Positions 1 through 5,445 of a stretch of DNA of 12,562 bases are shown here, in pieces. The DNA is from AV133 sp035567015 (lineage in GTDB: Bacteria; Verrucomicrobiota; Verrucomicrobiia; Chthoniobacterales; UBA10450), in contig DATMPQ010000184.1 of NCBI GenBank assembly GCA_035567015.1, positions 1 to 12,562 on the forward strand. Direction: 5' to 3'. Position numbers and translations under genes: made by a program. Position 1 is the first letter of the stretch, and each line of letters begins with the position of its first letter. Below the pieces are notes generated by a model, which did no database searches, was not told the DNA's origin, and was given only the letters and a program-made list of their open reading frames with translations.

Positions 1-94
1 AGGCTATTTTGAGTTTCGTTATTTATTATTGACAAAGTGAAAAATCGGTGCCCAACCTAGAGATTATACAAATATCAACCGCCGAAACCAAACT

Positions 95-877
95 ATGAAC
101 AATAAAATGAAGTCGACCACGTGTGGTTTTCGCCGCCTTGCTTTCCTGGGCGCTTTGTTGCTCCTAGGCGCCATCAATCCTGCTCATGCTATCGTGCCGA
201 CCGTCGTTGTTCCCAATAGCGCGGCGACGACAGAAGGCGATACCAATAACAGTTACCCTTTCAACTTAACGCCGTTCGGAGTACCTAGTCAGCGGTACCA
301 GCAGGTTTACGCCGCTTCGCAGTTCGGCGGCTTGCCTTCCGGCGGAGGTTTCATCACCCAAATCATCTTCCGGCCCGATGCCACCTTCGGTAATGCGTTC
401 ACGTCCACGCTACCCGATATTCAACTTGATCTTTCGACCACCAGCGCCGCAGATGATGGGCTCAGCTCGACCTTTGCCAACAATGTAGGCGCTGATGACA
501 CTGTTGTGTTCGCCCGTGGTCCGCTTACGCTCTCCAGCGGGTTCACAGGTCCGCCTAACGGCCCGAAGGATTTCGATATCATCATCACGCTGACCACCCC
601 GTTTTTCTACAACCCTGCCAACGGCAATCTGCTGATGGATGTGCGCAACTTCGGCGGAGGATCTACGACCTTCTTTGATGCCGCCTTTACAACTGGCGAC
701 GGGTCTTCACGCGTTTTCAATAGCGATGTCAACTCTGGGACGGGAAGCACAGATACGGAAGCCCTCATCACAGGGTTCACGATAGTACCGGAGCCGGGTA
801 GCGCCGCCTTGTTGCTCGTTGGTGGAGGGACGTTGCTTGGGTGGTTCTGGGGGTGCCGTCGGCGTCAGAGGCACTGA
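95..877 (+). CDS. PEP-CTERM sorting domain-containing exported protein
   Basis: A 260-aa protein made for export and surface sorting. Residues 1-32 form a Sec signal peptide with a basic start, a Leu/Ala-rich core and an AHA cleavage site. The mature part is Thr/Ser/Gly/Asn-rich and lacks an enzyme motif I can recognise; phrases such as LPDIQLDLSTTS suggest a beta-rich fold. Residues 231-260 are a textbook PEP-CTERM tail: VPEPGS, a hydrophobic segment, then a cluster of arginines (CRRRQRH). Proteins with this tail are processed by an exosortase in the inner membrane and are linked to exopolysaccharide or biofilm; no exosortase gene is in the window. The ATG at 95 is used because it gives a complete signal peptide; ATG 107 would also work, and neither has a clear Shine-Dalgarno. 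The gene stands alone, outside the mobile element. Tail and signal are seen directly; the specific role is unknown. Confidence 0.9.
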   Translation: MNNKMKSTTCGFRRLAFLGALLLLGAINPAHAIVPTVVVPNSAATTEGDTNNSYPFNLTPFGVPSQRYQQVYAASQFGGLPSGGGFITQIIFRPDATFGNAFTSTLPDIQLDLSTTSAADDGLSSTFANNVGADDTVVFARGPLTLSSGFTGPPNGPKDFDIIITLTTPFFYNPANGNLLMDVRNFGGGSTTFFDAAFTTGDGSSRVFNSDVNSGTGSTDTEALITGFTIVPEPGSAALLLVGGGTLLGWFWGCRRRQRH

Positions 878-999
878 GCGATAACATTTTGCAGACTCAT
901 TAAGCCGCCCGAGGTTTAAGCCTTACCCGGATTCGCTCGTGATCGGGGGAATGGGGTTGTATAATGTCCTGCGCGAGCTTTGCTCGCACAGCGAGCGGA
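878..999. other. Intergenic stretch with a short GC hairpin
   Basis: This stretch lies between the convergent PEP-CTERM gene and the receiver-gene array. It holds a short perfect inverted repeat at 973-987 (gcgagc ttt gctcgc) with no T-tract on either side. That makes it a doubtful terminator for either gene. No ORF with coding character was seen here. Confidence 0.4.
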
Positions 1000-1044
1000 T
1001 CACGCGAGTGGCGAAGAGGCCATCAGGATCGGGTTACGAGATTT
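1000..1044 (-). pseudogene. Relic of a fourth receiver-gene copy (start region only)
   Basis: Reading leftward, an ATG at 1023 opens M-A-S-S-P-L-A followed by TGA at 1000. This matches the MTSSPLDS start of the membrane-anchored receiver genes at 1599 and 2782. The homology continues through the spacer to the stop codon of the gene ending at 1045: aggatcggg-tacgagattttta here against aggatcggt-gcgagatttta before the copy at 1599. The rest of the gene is missing, replaced by unrelated sequence. It is best read as the broken edge of a longer tandem array. Confidence 0.7.
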
Positions 1045-1599
1045 TTAGACTTCGGTCGAGGGATCGCCCTTACTGGCGCGGCTTTTTTCTAGAAGAGAAC
1101 GGAGATGGTCGCAATCGACTGGCTTCGTCAGGTGATAATCGAATCCGGTCACTCCCGCCTCGTCGACATTGGACGGATACGGGTAGCCTGACATGGCGAT
1201 GCTCAACGCGCGAATCCCTTGACGCCGAGCTTCACTGATGAGCGTGTAGCCCGTGCCATCGGGAAGGGCAATGTCACTGATGATGGCATCGAATCGCTCC
1301 TTGCTCAAAAAAGTGATCCCGGCCCGTAAATTTCCCGCTGCGGCAACGTCGTAATCGCGGCGGGTTAAATACCGTTCAAGCGTCTCACGGCTATCCGGAT
1401 TGTCTTCGACAATCAAAACTTGCATTGTCCGCGGCGATCTCCAGACATGGGGTAGTCCTCGTAGAAATCGCACGAACTGTTTCCCGAAGGTGCGAATCAG
1501 AACACCGGCGATGGTGCCGACGGCAAGCGCACAAAGCAGGAGTGGCACGGCGACATAGACGAGCTGATGAATAAATGAGTCCAGTGGCGAAGAGGTCAT
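1045..1599 (-). CDS. Membrane-anchored single-domain response regulator (tandem copy 1)
   Basis: A 184-aa protein: short polar N-terminus (MTSSPLDS), one hydrophobic segment at about residues 13-35, a basic linker (FVRFLRGLP), then a complete CheY-like receiver domain from about residue 59. The receiver has the acidic pair E65-D66, the phospho-acceptor D109 in FDAIISDIALPDG, S137 in the switch position and K159 in LTKP. There is no DNA-binding or enzymatic output domain. Such stand-alone receivers normally relay phosphate or bind a partner; here it would do so at the membrane. The internal ATG at 1599 is chosen because copy 3 starts with the same MTSSPLDSF; an upstream ATG at 1653 would overlap the preceding gene. 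It begins 19 bp after the stop of copy 2, so co-transcription is likely. The ALPDGTGYTLI and MSGYP motifs resemble the receivers of hybrid histidine kinases, a plausible origin. Confidence 0.85.
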   Translation of the reverse strand: MTSSPLDSFIHQLVYVAVPLLLCALAVGTIAGVLIRTFGKQFVRFLRGLPHVWRSPRTMQVLIVEDNPDSRETLERYLTRRDYDVAAAGNLRAGITFLSKERFDAIISDIALPDGTGYTLISEARRQGIRALSIAMSGYPYPSNVDEAGVTGFDYHLTKPVDCDHLRSLLEKSRASKGDPSTEV

Positions 1600-1618
1600 C
1601 AGGATCGGTTGCGAGATT

Positions 1619-1999
1619 TTAGACCTTGTTCGAGGCGTCGCCGTCACTGGCACGGCTTTCTTTGAGAAGAGAACAGATATGGTCGCAATTGACCGGCTTC
1701 GTCAGGTGATGATGGAATCCAGTCGCTCCCGGCTCGTTGACATCGGACGGATACGGGTAACCTGACAGGGCGATGCCCAAGGCGCGAATCCCTCGCCGCC
1801 GAGCTTCACTGATGAGCGCGTAACCCGTGCCATCAGGAAGGCCAATGTCACTGATGATGGCATCGAATTGATGCTTGTCCAAAAAATCAACACCGGTTTG
1901 TAAATCTCCCGCTGTGGCAACGTCGTAATCGCGGCGGGTTAAGCACCGTTCGAGCTGCTCACGGCTATCCTGATCGTCTTCGACAATTAAAACCTGCAT
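1619..1999 (-). CDS. Soluble single-domain response regulator (tandem copy 2, anchor lost)
   Basis: A 126-aa receiver domain closely related to its two neighbours, with E7-D8-D9, phospho-acceptor D51 in FDAIISDIGLPDG, S79 and K101 in LTKP. Unlike the other copies it has no preceding membrane segment. The ATG at 1999 gives MQVLIVED, exactly the start of the receiver fold, and GGAGG lies about 12 bases upstream with AGGA immediately before it. A longer reading from 2083 would add 28 residues unlike anything in the paralogues. The 225 bp between this start and the stop of copy 3 is unrelated to the anchor-coding sequence of copies 1 and 3, so the N-terminus was lost by deletion or replacement. 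It probably acts in the cytoplasm as a phosphate acceptor or competitor for the same kinase; this is inference. Confidence 0.8.
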   Translation of the reverse strand: MQVLIVEDDQDSREQLERCLTRRDYDVATAGDLQTGVDFLDKHQFDAIISDIGLPDGTGYALISEARRRGIRALGIALSGYPYPSDVNEPGATGFHHHLTKPVNCDHICSLLKESRASDGDASNKV

Positions 2000-2180
2000 C
2001 GTCCTGAGGAGCCTCCACTCTCGAATTCGGATTTGCCGCGGCTGGCGGACGTCTGACGATCTCGATTCAGGTTGACCCCGCAATTTGTTGCGACCGGCTG
2101 GCGACGCTTACGCTGGAGTTGCCCTAACGAGTGGCGCGAGCGGACAGTAGCGGCGCGCGAATCAAAACCCTTTCCAGCGC

Positions 2181-2197
2181 TTATCGACTGTCGATAA
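2181..2197. promoter_or_regulatory. 17-bp perfect palindrome
   Basis: Two 8-bp arms, ttatcgac and gtcgataa, are separated by a single T. The site lies 182 bp upstream of the chosen start of receiver copy 2 and just downstream of the stop of copy 3, inside the segment that replaced the anchor-coding region. The shape fits a dimeric repressor site, but no second copy was found, so the regulatory role is a guess. Confidence 0.3.
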
Positions 2198-2224
2198 AAT
2201 TTCAAAGCACGGGCTTCGCTCATT

Positions 2225-2782
2225 TTAGACCTTGGTCGAGGCGTCGCCCTCACTGGCGAGGCTTTGTTTGAGGAGAGAACAGAGCTCGTCGCAGTCGAGT
2301 GGCTTCGTCAGGTGATAATCGAATCCGGTCACTCCCGGCTGGTTGACATTGGACGGGTACGGGTAGCCTGACATGGCGATGCTCAGGGCGCGAATCCCTC
2401 GCCGCCGAGCCTCATTGATGAGCGTGTAGCCCGTGCCATCGGGAAGGCAAATGTCACTGATGATGGCATCGAATCGATTCTTCTTCTTCAAGAAATCGAT
2501 ACCGGTTCGTAAATCTCTCGCTGCGGCAACATCATAATCGCGGCTGGTTAAATATTCTTCAAGCATCTCACGGCTATCTGGATTGTCTTCGACAATTAAA
2601 ACTTGCGTCGCCCGCGGTGAACTCCAGACGCGGGGTAACCCTCGTAAAAATCGCACGAACCGCTTCCCGACGGTGTGAATCATAACACCGGCGATGGCGC
2701 CGGCGACAAACACACAAAGCAGGAGTGGCACGGCGACATAGACGACCTGCTGAGTAAATGAATCGAGTGGCGAAGAGGTCAT
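2225..2782 (-). CDS. Membrane-anchored single-domain response regulator (tandem copy 3)
   Basis: A 185-aa paralogue of the gene at 1045-1599 and the first of the array in the direction of transcription. It begins MTSSPLDSF, has a hydrophobic segment at about residues 13-35, the basic linker FVRFLRGLP, and a receiver domain with E65-D66, phospho-acceptor D110 (FDAIISDICLPDG), S138 and K160 (LTKP). Relative to copy 1 there is one extra residue before the phosphorylation strand (KKKNRF against SKERF). An ATG at 2998 would add 72 residues, but that extension crosses the tRNA-derived attachment repeat at 2947-2967 and has no coding character, so the ATG at 2782 is preferred. No strong Shine-Dalgarno is visible. 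No kinase partner is in the window. Function as a phosphoryl relay or sink at the membrane is inferred from the domain content alone. Confidence 0.83.
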   Translation of the reverse strand: MTSSPLDSFTQQVVYVAVPLLLCVFVAGAIAGVMIHTVGKRFVRFLRGLPRVWSSPRATQVLIVEDNPDSREMLEEYLTSRDYDVAAARDLRTGIDFLKKKNRFDAIISDICLPDGTGYTLINEARRRGIRALSIAMSGYPYPSNVNQPGVTGFDYHLTKPLDCDELCSLLKQSLASEGDASTKV

Positions 2783-2946
2783 GCGAAGCGAAGCAGCAGG
2801 ATCGATGCTCGCCAACGATGCGATACCTCCTAACGCCTTACGCGCATTCGTCCATCTTGATCGCCACGGCCAGGATTGCGCTCGAACCATCGAAACGAAT
2901 CGCGCGAGCGCGTCATGAGAAGCTGGGAATGGCACATTTTCTCTAT

Positions 2947-2967
2947 GCAGCGCGTACGGGAGTCGAA
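2947..2967. repeat. Distal attachment repeat (tRNA-Glu 3' fragment)
   Basis: These 21 bases are identical to 11951-11971, the last part of the tRNA-Glu gene (T arm, acceptor strand and discriminator base). After one mismatch at 2968 the next three bases also match. It is the expected scar of the pre-integration tRNA end. The true crossover lies somewhere inside the repeat. Confidence 0.85.
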
Positions 2968-3013
2968 ACCGATTTGCGCATTTCACAACTCTGCGCAATC
3001 TCGACGGAAACTT

Positions 3014-3107
3014 GCGGCAATAAGCGCGTTAACTGCGTTCGTTCAAAATAGAAGCTTTGCACGAATCGTGCAAAATTACGCAGTTCGAGTGTCCGAATTT
3101 GTCCGAA
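3014..3107. promoter_or_regulatory. Left-end repeat region A (putative integrase/excisionase arm sites)
   Basis: This region starts 47 bp inside the distal attachment repeat. It contains gcggcaataagcgcgttaac, a 19-bp perfect palindrome at 3056-3074 (tttgcacga a tcgtgcaaa), and two direct GTCCGAA words at 3091-3097 and 3101-3107. The words ttaactgc, gcacgaat and paired GTCCGA occur in the same order at 11864-11898 beside the right attachment site. A longer copy of the region lies at 4345-4439. Paired short repeats near both ends are typical of arm-type sites bound by tyrosine integrases; this function is inferred. Confidence 0.55.
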
Positions 3108-3287
3108 ATTTATTCCCTCATGCTTGAGTGCGCCGAAAAGAGCCTCGCTGTCACGTAGTCACCGTGCGCATTCTTTTCGACCAGGGAACGCCAGCTCCGC
3201 TGCGCAATTATCTCGTGGGCCATGAAATGACAACTGCTGCAGAAAAAGGCTGGTCGACACTTTCGAATGGGTCCATGTAGCAAGATA

Positions 3288-3440
3288 GGGGTCAGGCATC
3301 AAATCTTGACGAGACGCAAATGAACTCGCAGATCGATTTCGAACAGGAAGACCGTGATCGGACGGCCAAGCAAGCAAAGGCGTCACCAATTTTCACCGCG
3401 CAAAATGGTTGCACTCAGTCAAGATTTGATGTCTGACCCC
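3288..3440. repeat. 153-bp inverted-repeat element (REPIN- or MITE-like)
   Basis: The ends are 23-bp inverted repeats, ggggtcag-g-catcaaatc... at 3288-3310 and its complement at 3418-3440, matching at 22 of 23 positions. The 107 bp between them has no ORF. The terminal word GGGGTCAGACATCAAATC resembles motifs I associate with IS200-like, REP-associated transposases, so this may be a non-autonomous element moved by a transposase elsewhere in the genome. No target duplication could be made out. It sits in the gap of about 400 bp between the left-end repeats and the PEP-CTERM gene, which is otherwise empty. Confidence 0.6.
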
Positions 3441-3530
3441 ATTGTTGATTCCGGCTCTACCACCGAACCGCGCTTGCAAACAAAAACGCCGGAGCTGGTC
3501 GCCCGGGCGTGTTGTCACAGATGGTGATGT

Positions 3531-4196
3531 TTAGAACAGCTTGCGGCGCAGGACGCCGATGCCACCGAGAAGACCCATTCCCAGAAGAATCAGGGAACCC
3601 GACGCCGGCTCCGGAACAGCATTGAAATTCAGGTTGACGGCCCAGTCCGGTGTCAGCCCGATTGCGTTCCACGGGGTGGTGAACAGCTCGTTGAAATTCC
3701 CTTCATTGTTGAAGTAAGCGAAGCCATTCAGGCCCGGGATGGACGAACCCGGCACCACGTGCGTCTCACCCGCGGACTGCCCGTAGAAATTCGAGACGCT
3801 GAGAAACATCACGTAGTTTGTGTTCTGGCTGAGCGCGAGCCCACCCGTGGTGATGGTGATCGGCTCATCTCCCAGGTTGTCATAGTTAATCGGACCAGCA
3901 GAGTACAGCAAAGTGCCGGCCATGGAACCTGTCCAAGTGGCAATGTACGCACCCGTGATGATGTTTCCAGGCGTGCTGGGAGTTCCCATGTAGAACGTGA
4001 AGCTTGCAAGGTTGTGATCGGTATTGTTCGGCGACGTGAAGAGCTCACCGTACGTAGCGGTGTCGGGATTTCCGAACGGAAACCAGAAGTCGCTGTATCC
4101 GTTGAAGTTGTTGTAGGTGGTGTCGGCGAAGCCGCTGACCGCAAATAGCAAAACAGCAACCAATACGGCCAAACGAGGTAAATTGTGTGGGTTCAT
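3531..4196 (-). CDS. PEP-CTERM sorting domain-containing exported protein (island cargo)
   Basis: A 221-aa exported protein. Residues 1-24 are a signal peptide with a Leu/Val core and cleavage after SGFA. The mature part is rich in Asn, Thr, Gly and aromatic residues (TYNNFNGYSDFWFPFG, NFNELFTTPWNAIG), as in many small beta-sandwich PEP-CTERM proteins. The tail at residues 194-221 is VPEPASG, a Leu/Gly-rich membrane segment and the basic end LRRKLF. The ATG at 4196 is preceded by AAGGA with six bases of spacing, a convincing start. It shows no clear similarity to the PEP-CTERM protein at 95-877 beyond the sorting tail. It lies inside the element, so its sorting would depend on a host exosortase not encoded here. 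It is flanked on both sides by the A/B repeat regions. The role is unknown; a matrix or surface function is a family-level inference. Confidence 0.9.
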   Translation of the reverse strand: MNPHNLPRLAVLVAVLLFAVSGFADTTYNNFNGYSDFWFPFGNPDTATYGELFTSPNNTDHNLASFTFYMGTPSTPGNIITGAYIATWTGSMAGTLLYSAGPINYDNLGDEPITITTGGLALSQNTNYVMFLSVSNFYGQSAGETHVVPGSSIPGLNGFAYFNNEGNFNELFTTPWNAIGLTPDWAVNLNFNAVPEPASGSLILLGMGLLGGIGVLRRKLF

Positions 4197-4344
4197 AGTT
4201 TTCCTTTTTTATAAGTCGGTGCCGTTTTGATGAATTCTGGAGAAAATGTCAAGCTTTCTTTTGCTTTTTTTTGGCTGGATAATGAGCCGGTCAAGTTCGT
4301 TGTCCTTTTCGGCCTGCCAAAAAACCAGCTTCGAACGCATCTCG

Positions 4345-4439
4345 GCGGCAATCAGCGCATTAACTGCACCTCAGCCGAAAAGCGGCTTTTGCACGATTCG
4401 CCCAGAATTACGCAGTTCGAGTGTCCGAATTTGTCCAAA
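4345..4439. repeat. Repeat region B, second copy of the left-end arm region
   Basis: This is a copy of 3014-3107. It has the 23-base block gcggcaatcagcgcattaac... (two mismatches), a diverged middle in which the palindrome is no longer intact (tttgcacgattcgccc), and a 31-base block at 4406-4436 identical to 3074-3104. The second GTCCGAA word has become GTCCAAA. No copy of the tRNA-derived core precedes it. It lies 1.3 kb inside the element, just downstream of the stop of the HTH gene at 4458, and suggests that the left end was duplicated. Confidence 0.6.
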
Positions 4440-4457
4440 ACGCCTGCGCGCGCTTTT

Positions 4458-5003
4458 TCAGGTTTTCTTTTCAGCGCACTGACCGGTCTCAGCGCCAGAA
4501 TCAGAGACGATTTCACGACTTGGCAACGCTGGTTGGGCGGCCCGTGCTTCGATGACGCTATTGATATTGTGTGGAATAAGAGAGTTCAGCTTTTCGTAAA
4601 GGTCGTTGGCATTGAATGGCCGAAGCACTAGATCATGTTGAATGGTGAGAGCGTGTTCGCCGGCAAGGGCGAGGAGCTTATCTGTGGCAATACCGGCGCT
4701 GACTCCGGCATCCCGGAGGCTCGCGTGTCCGGCCAGTTCTTCCATGCGCTCAGCTGAGATTTCCGCGACGTTGGCAAAGATCGACATCAGCCTTTGTTTT
4801 CGCTCGGCTATTGCGACAGCCTCCCGCTCTCTGATTGCGCGCACCGTATGCGTGGAGACGCGGTGCCGTTGAGCGATATGCTCAATCTTGGCATCTGGAT
4901 CGGCTAGTAGCCGGACAACAGCCCGGTAGGTCTTTGGACGGGTTCGGGCGACACGCTCAGCGGTGAAACGATCTTGATCGCTCGTTGGCTGGGCTATGTT
5001 CAC
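4458..5003 (-). CDS. Helix-turn-helix domain protein, unknown function
   Basis: A 181-aa protein starting at a GTG (NIAQPTS follows). Residues about 39-59 (KIEHIAQRHRVSTHTVRAIR) are a clear helix-turn-helix of the sigma-70 region 4 / resolvase type. Residues about 62-115 are Ala/Glu/Arg-rich and predicted helical, ending SAGIATDKLLALAGE, a phrase that recalls phage small-terminase-like or packaging-associated HTH proteins. The C-terminal 60 residues have low complexity and end SGAETGQCAEKKT. It is transcribed away from the DUF2188-like gene, and the start regions are nearly back to back. No upstream ATG or good Shine-Dalgarno was found, so the start is uncertain. Possible roles are regulation of the island or remnant packaging; neither is established. 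Confidence 0.7.
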   Translation of the reverse strand: MNIAQPTSDQDRFTAERVARTRPKTYRAVVRLLADPDAKIEHIAQRHRVSTHTVRAIREREAVAIAERKQRLMSIFANVAEISAERMEELAGHASLRDAGVSAGIATDKLLALAGEHALTIQHDLVLRPFNANDLYEKLNSLIPHNINSVIEARAAQPALPSREIVSDSGAETGQCAEKKT

Positions 5004-5050
5004 ACGAACACTTAAGGTCGCTTGGAAGGAAAAGCAAAAGTGTAGTTGCC

Positions 5051-5257
5051 GTGACAGTGATCGAAATCAGACCGCATCGGTGGGGCTGGAAGGTCTTTGA
5101 ATTACCCGGCGTCGAACCGGTGTTCCCGGAGAAACATCACGCAATCAATTATGCGCAGAACCGAGCAAGTTTTCGCTCTGGCGAGATTCGCATTTTGGAT
5201 TCGACGGGCAATATCGAACGCACTATTCCGTTCAGTGAAGCAGACCGCAAACTGTGA
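5051..5257 (+). CDS. Small DUF2188-like protein
   Basis: The core reads VIEIRPHRWGWKVFELPG, then PVFPEKHHAINYAQNRA, then GEIRILDSTGNIERT. This is the pattern of small DUF2188-type proteins: a strand, a GGW-like turn, a short helix with Ala and Tyr, and a final strand pair ending in a 'D..G.I' turn. These are single-domain proteins of unknown function. From GTG 5051 the product is 68 aa. The frame also stays open to a TTG at 4985, which would overlap the divergent HTH gene; GTG 5057 is a third option. AAGGA at 5026-5030 lies too far from 5051 to settle the start. The coding character of the core is convincing; the exact start is not. It is followed after 188 bp by the large exported protein gene on the same strand. 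Confidence 0.65.
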   Translation: MTVIEIRPHRWGWKVFELPGVEPVFPEKHHAINYAQNRASFRSGEIRILDSTGNIERTIPFSEADRKL

Positions 5258-5445
5258 CACGCGGAGAACTACGCTGCGACGTAAAATAAAGCTCGACAAT
5301 CATTTTCGGACTTCGTAAAAGCGTCCTCGATTACGTCACCCGACGTTTCAACGCATCTTCGGCCAGGCTGATTGAGTTCGGATACCGGACCTTCGCTGAG
5401 ACCGCCGCTTTACGCGATCTCCAGACAAATCGGAGGATTAGCCCT

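Noticed and set aside
29..70. TTGACA (29-34) and TATACA (65-70) as a promoter for the first PEP-CTERM gene
   Set aside because: The spacing of 30 bases is far too long for a sigma-70 promoter, and no -10 box lies at 16-18 bases.
939..1238. 99-aa plus-strand frame over the end of receiver copy 1
   Set aside because: It overlaps a clear receiver domain on the other strand and has no recognisable protein character.
2783..2998. 72-residue N-terminal extension of receiver copy 3
   Set aside because: The extension crosses the attachment repeat, is absent from copy 1, and precedes the conserved MTSSPLDS start.
3159..3389. 76-aa minus-strand frame across the left half of the inverted-repeat element
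   Set aside because: It has no ribosome-binding site or domain and includes the terminal repeat of a noncoding element.
3014..4439. Repeats A and B as parts of a CRISPR array
   Set aside because: There are only two long copies, 1.3 kb apart, with a gene between them and no regular repeat-spacer structure.
4227..4631. Plus-strand frames of 134 and 78 aa across repeat region B
   Set aside because: They run through the noncoding repeat and then into the antisense of the HTH gene, with no sensible protein pattern.
4458..5003. Calling the HTH protein a phage terminase small subunit
   Set aside because: Only the HTH and a short Ala/Leu phrase are suggestive; no large terminase, portal or capsid gene is nearby.
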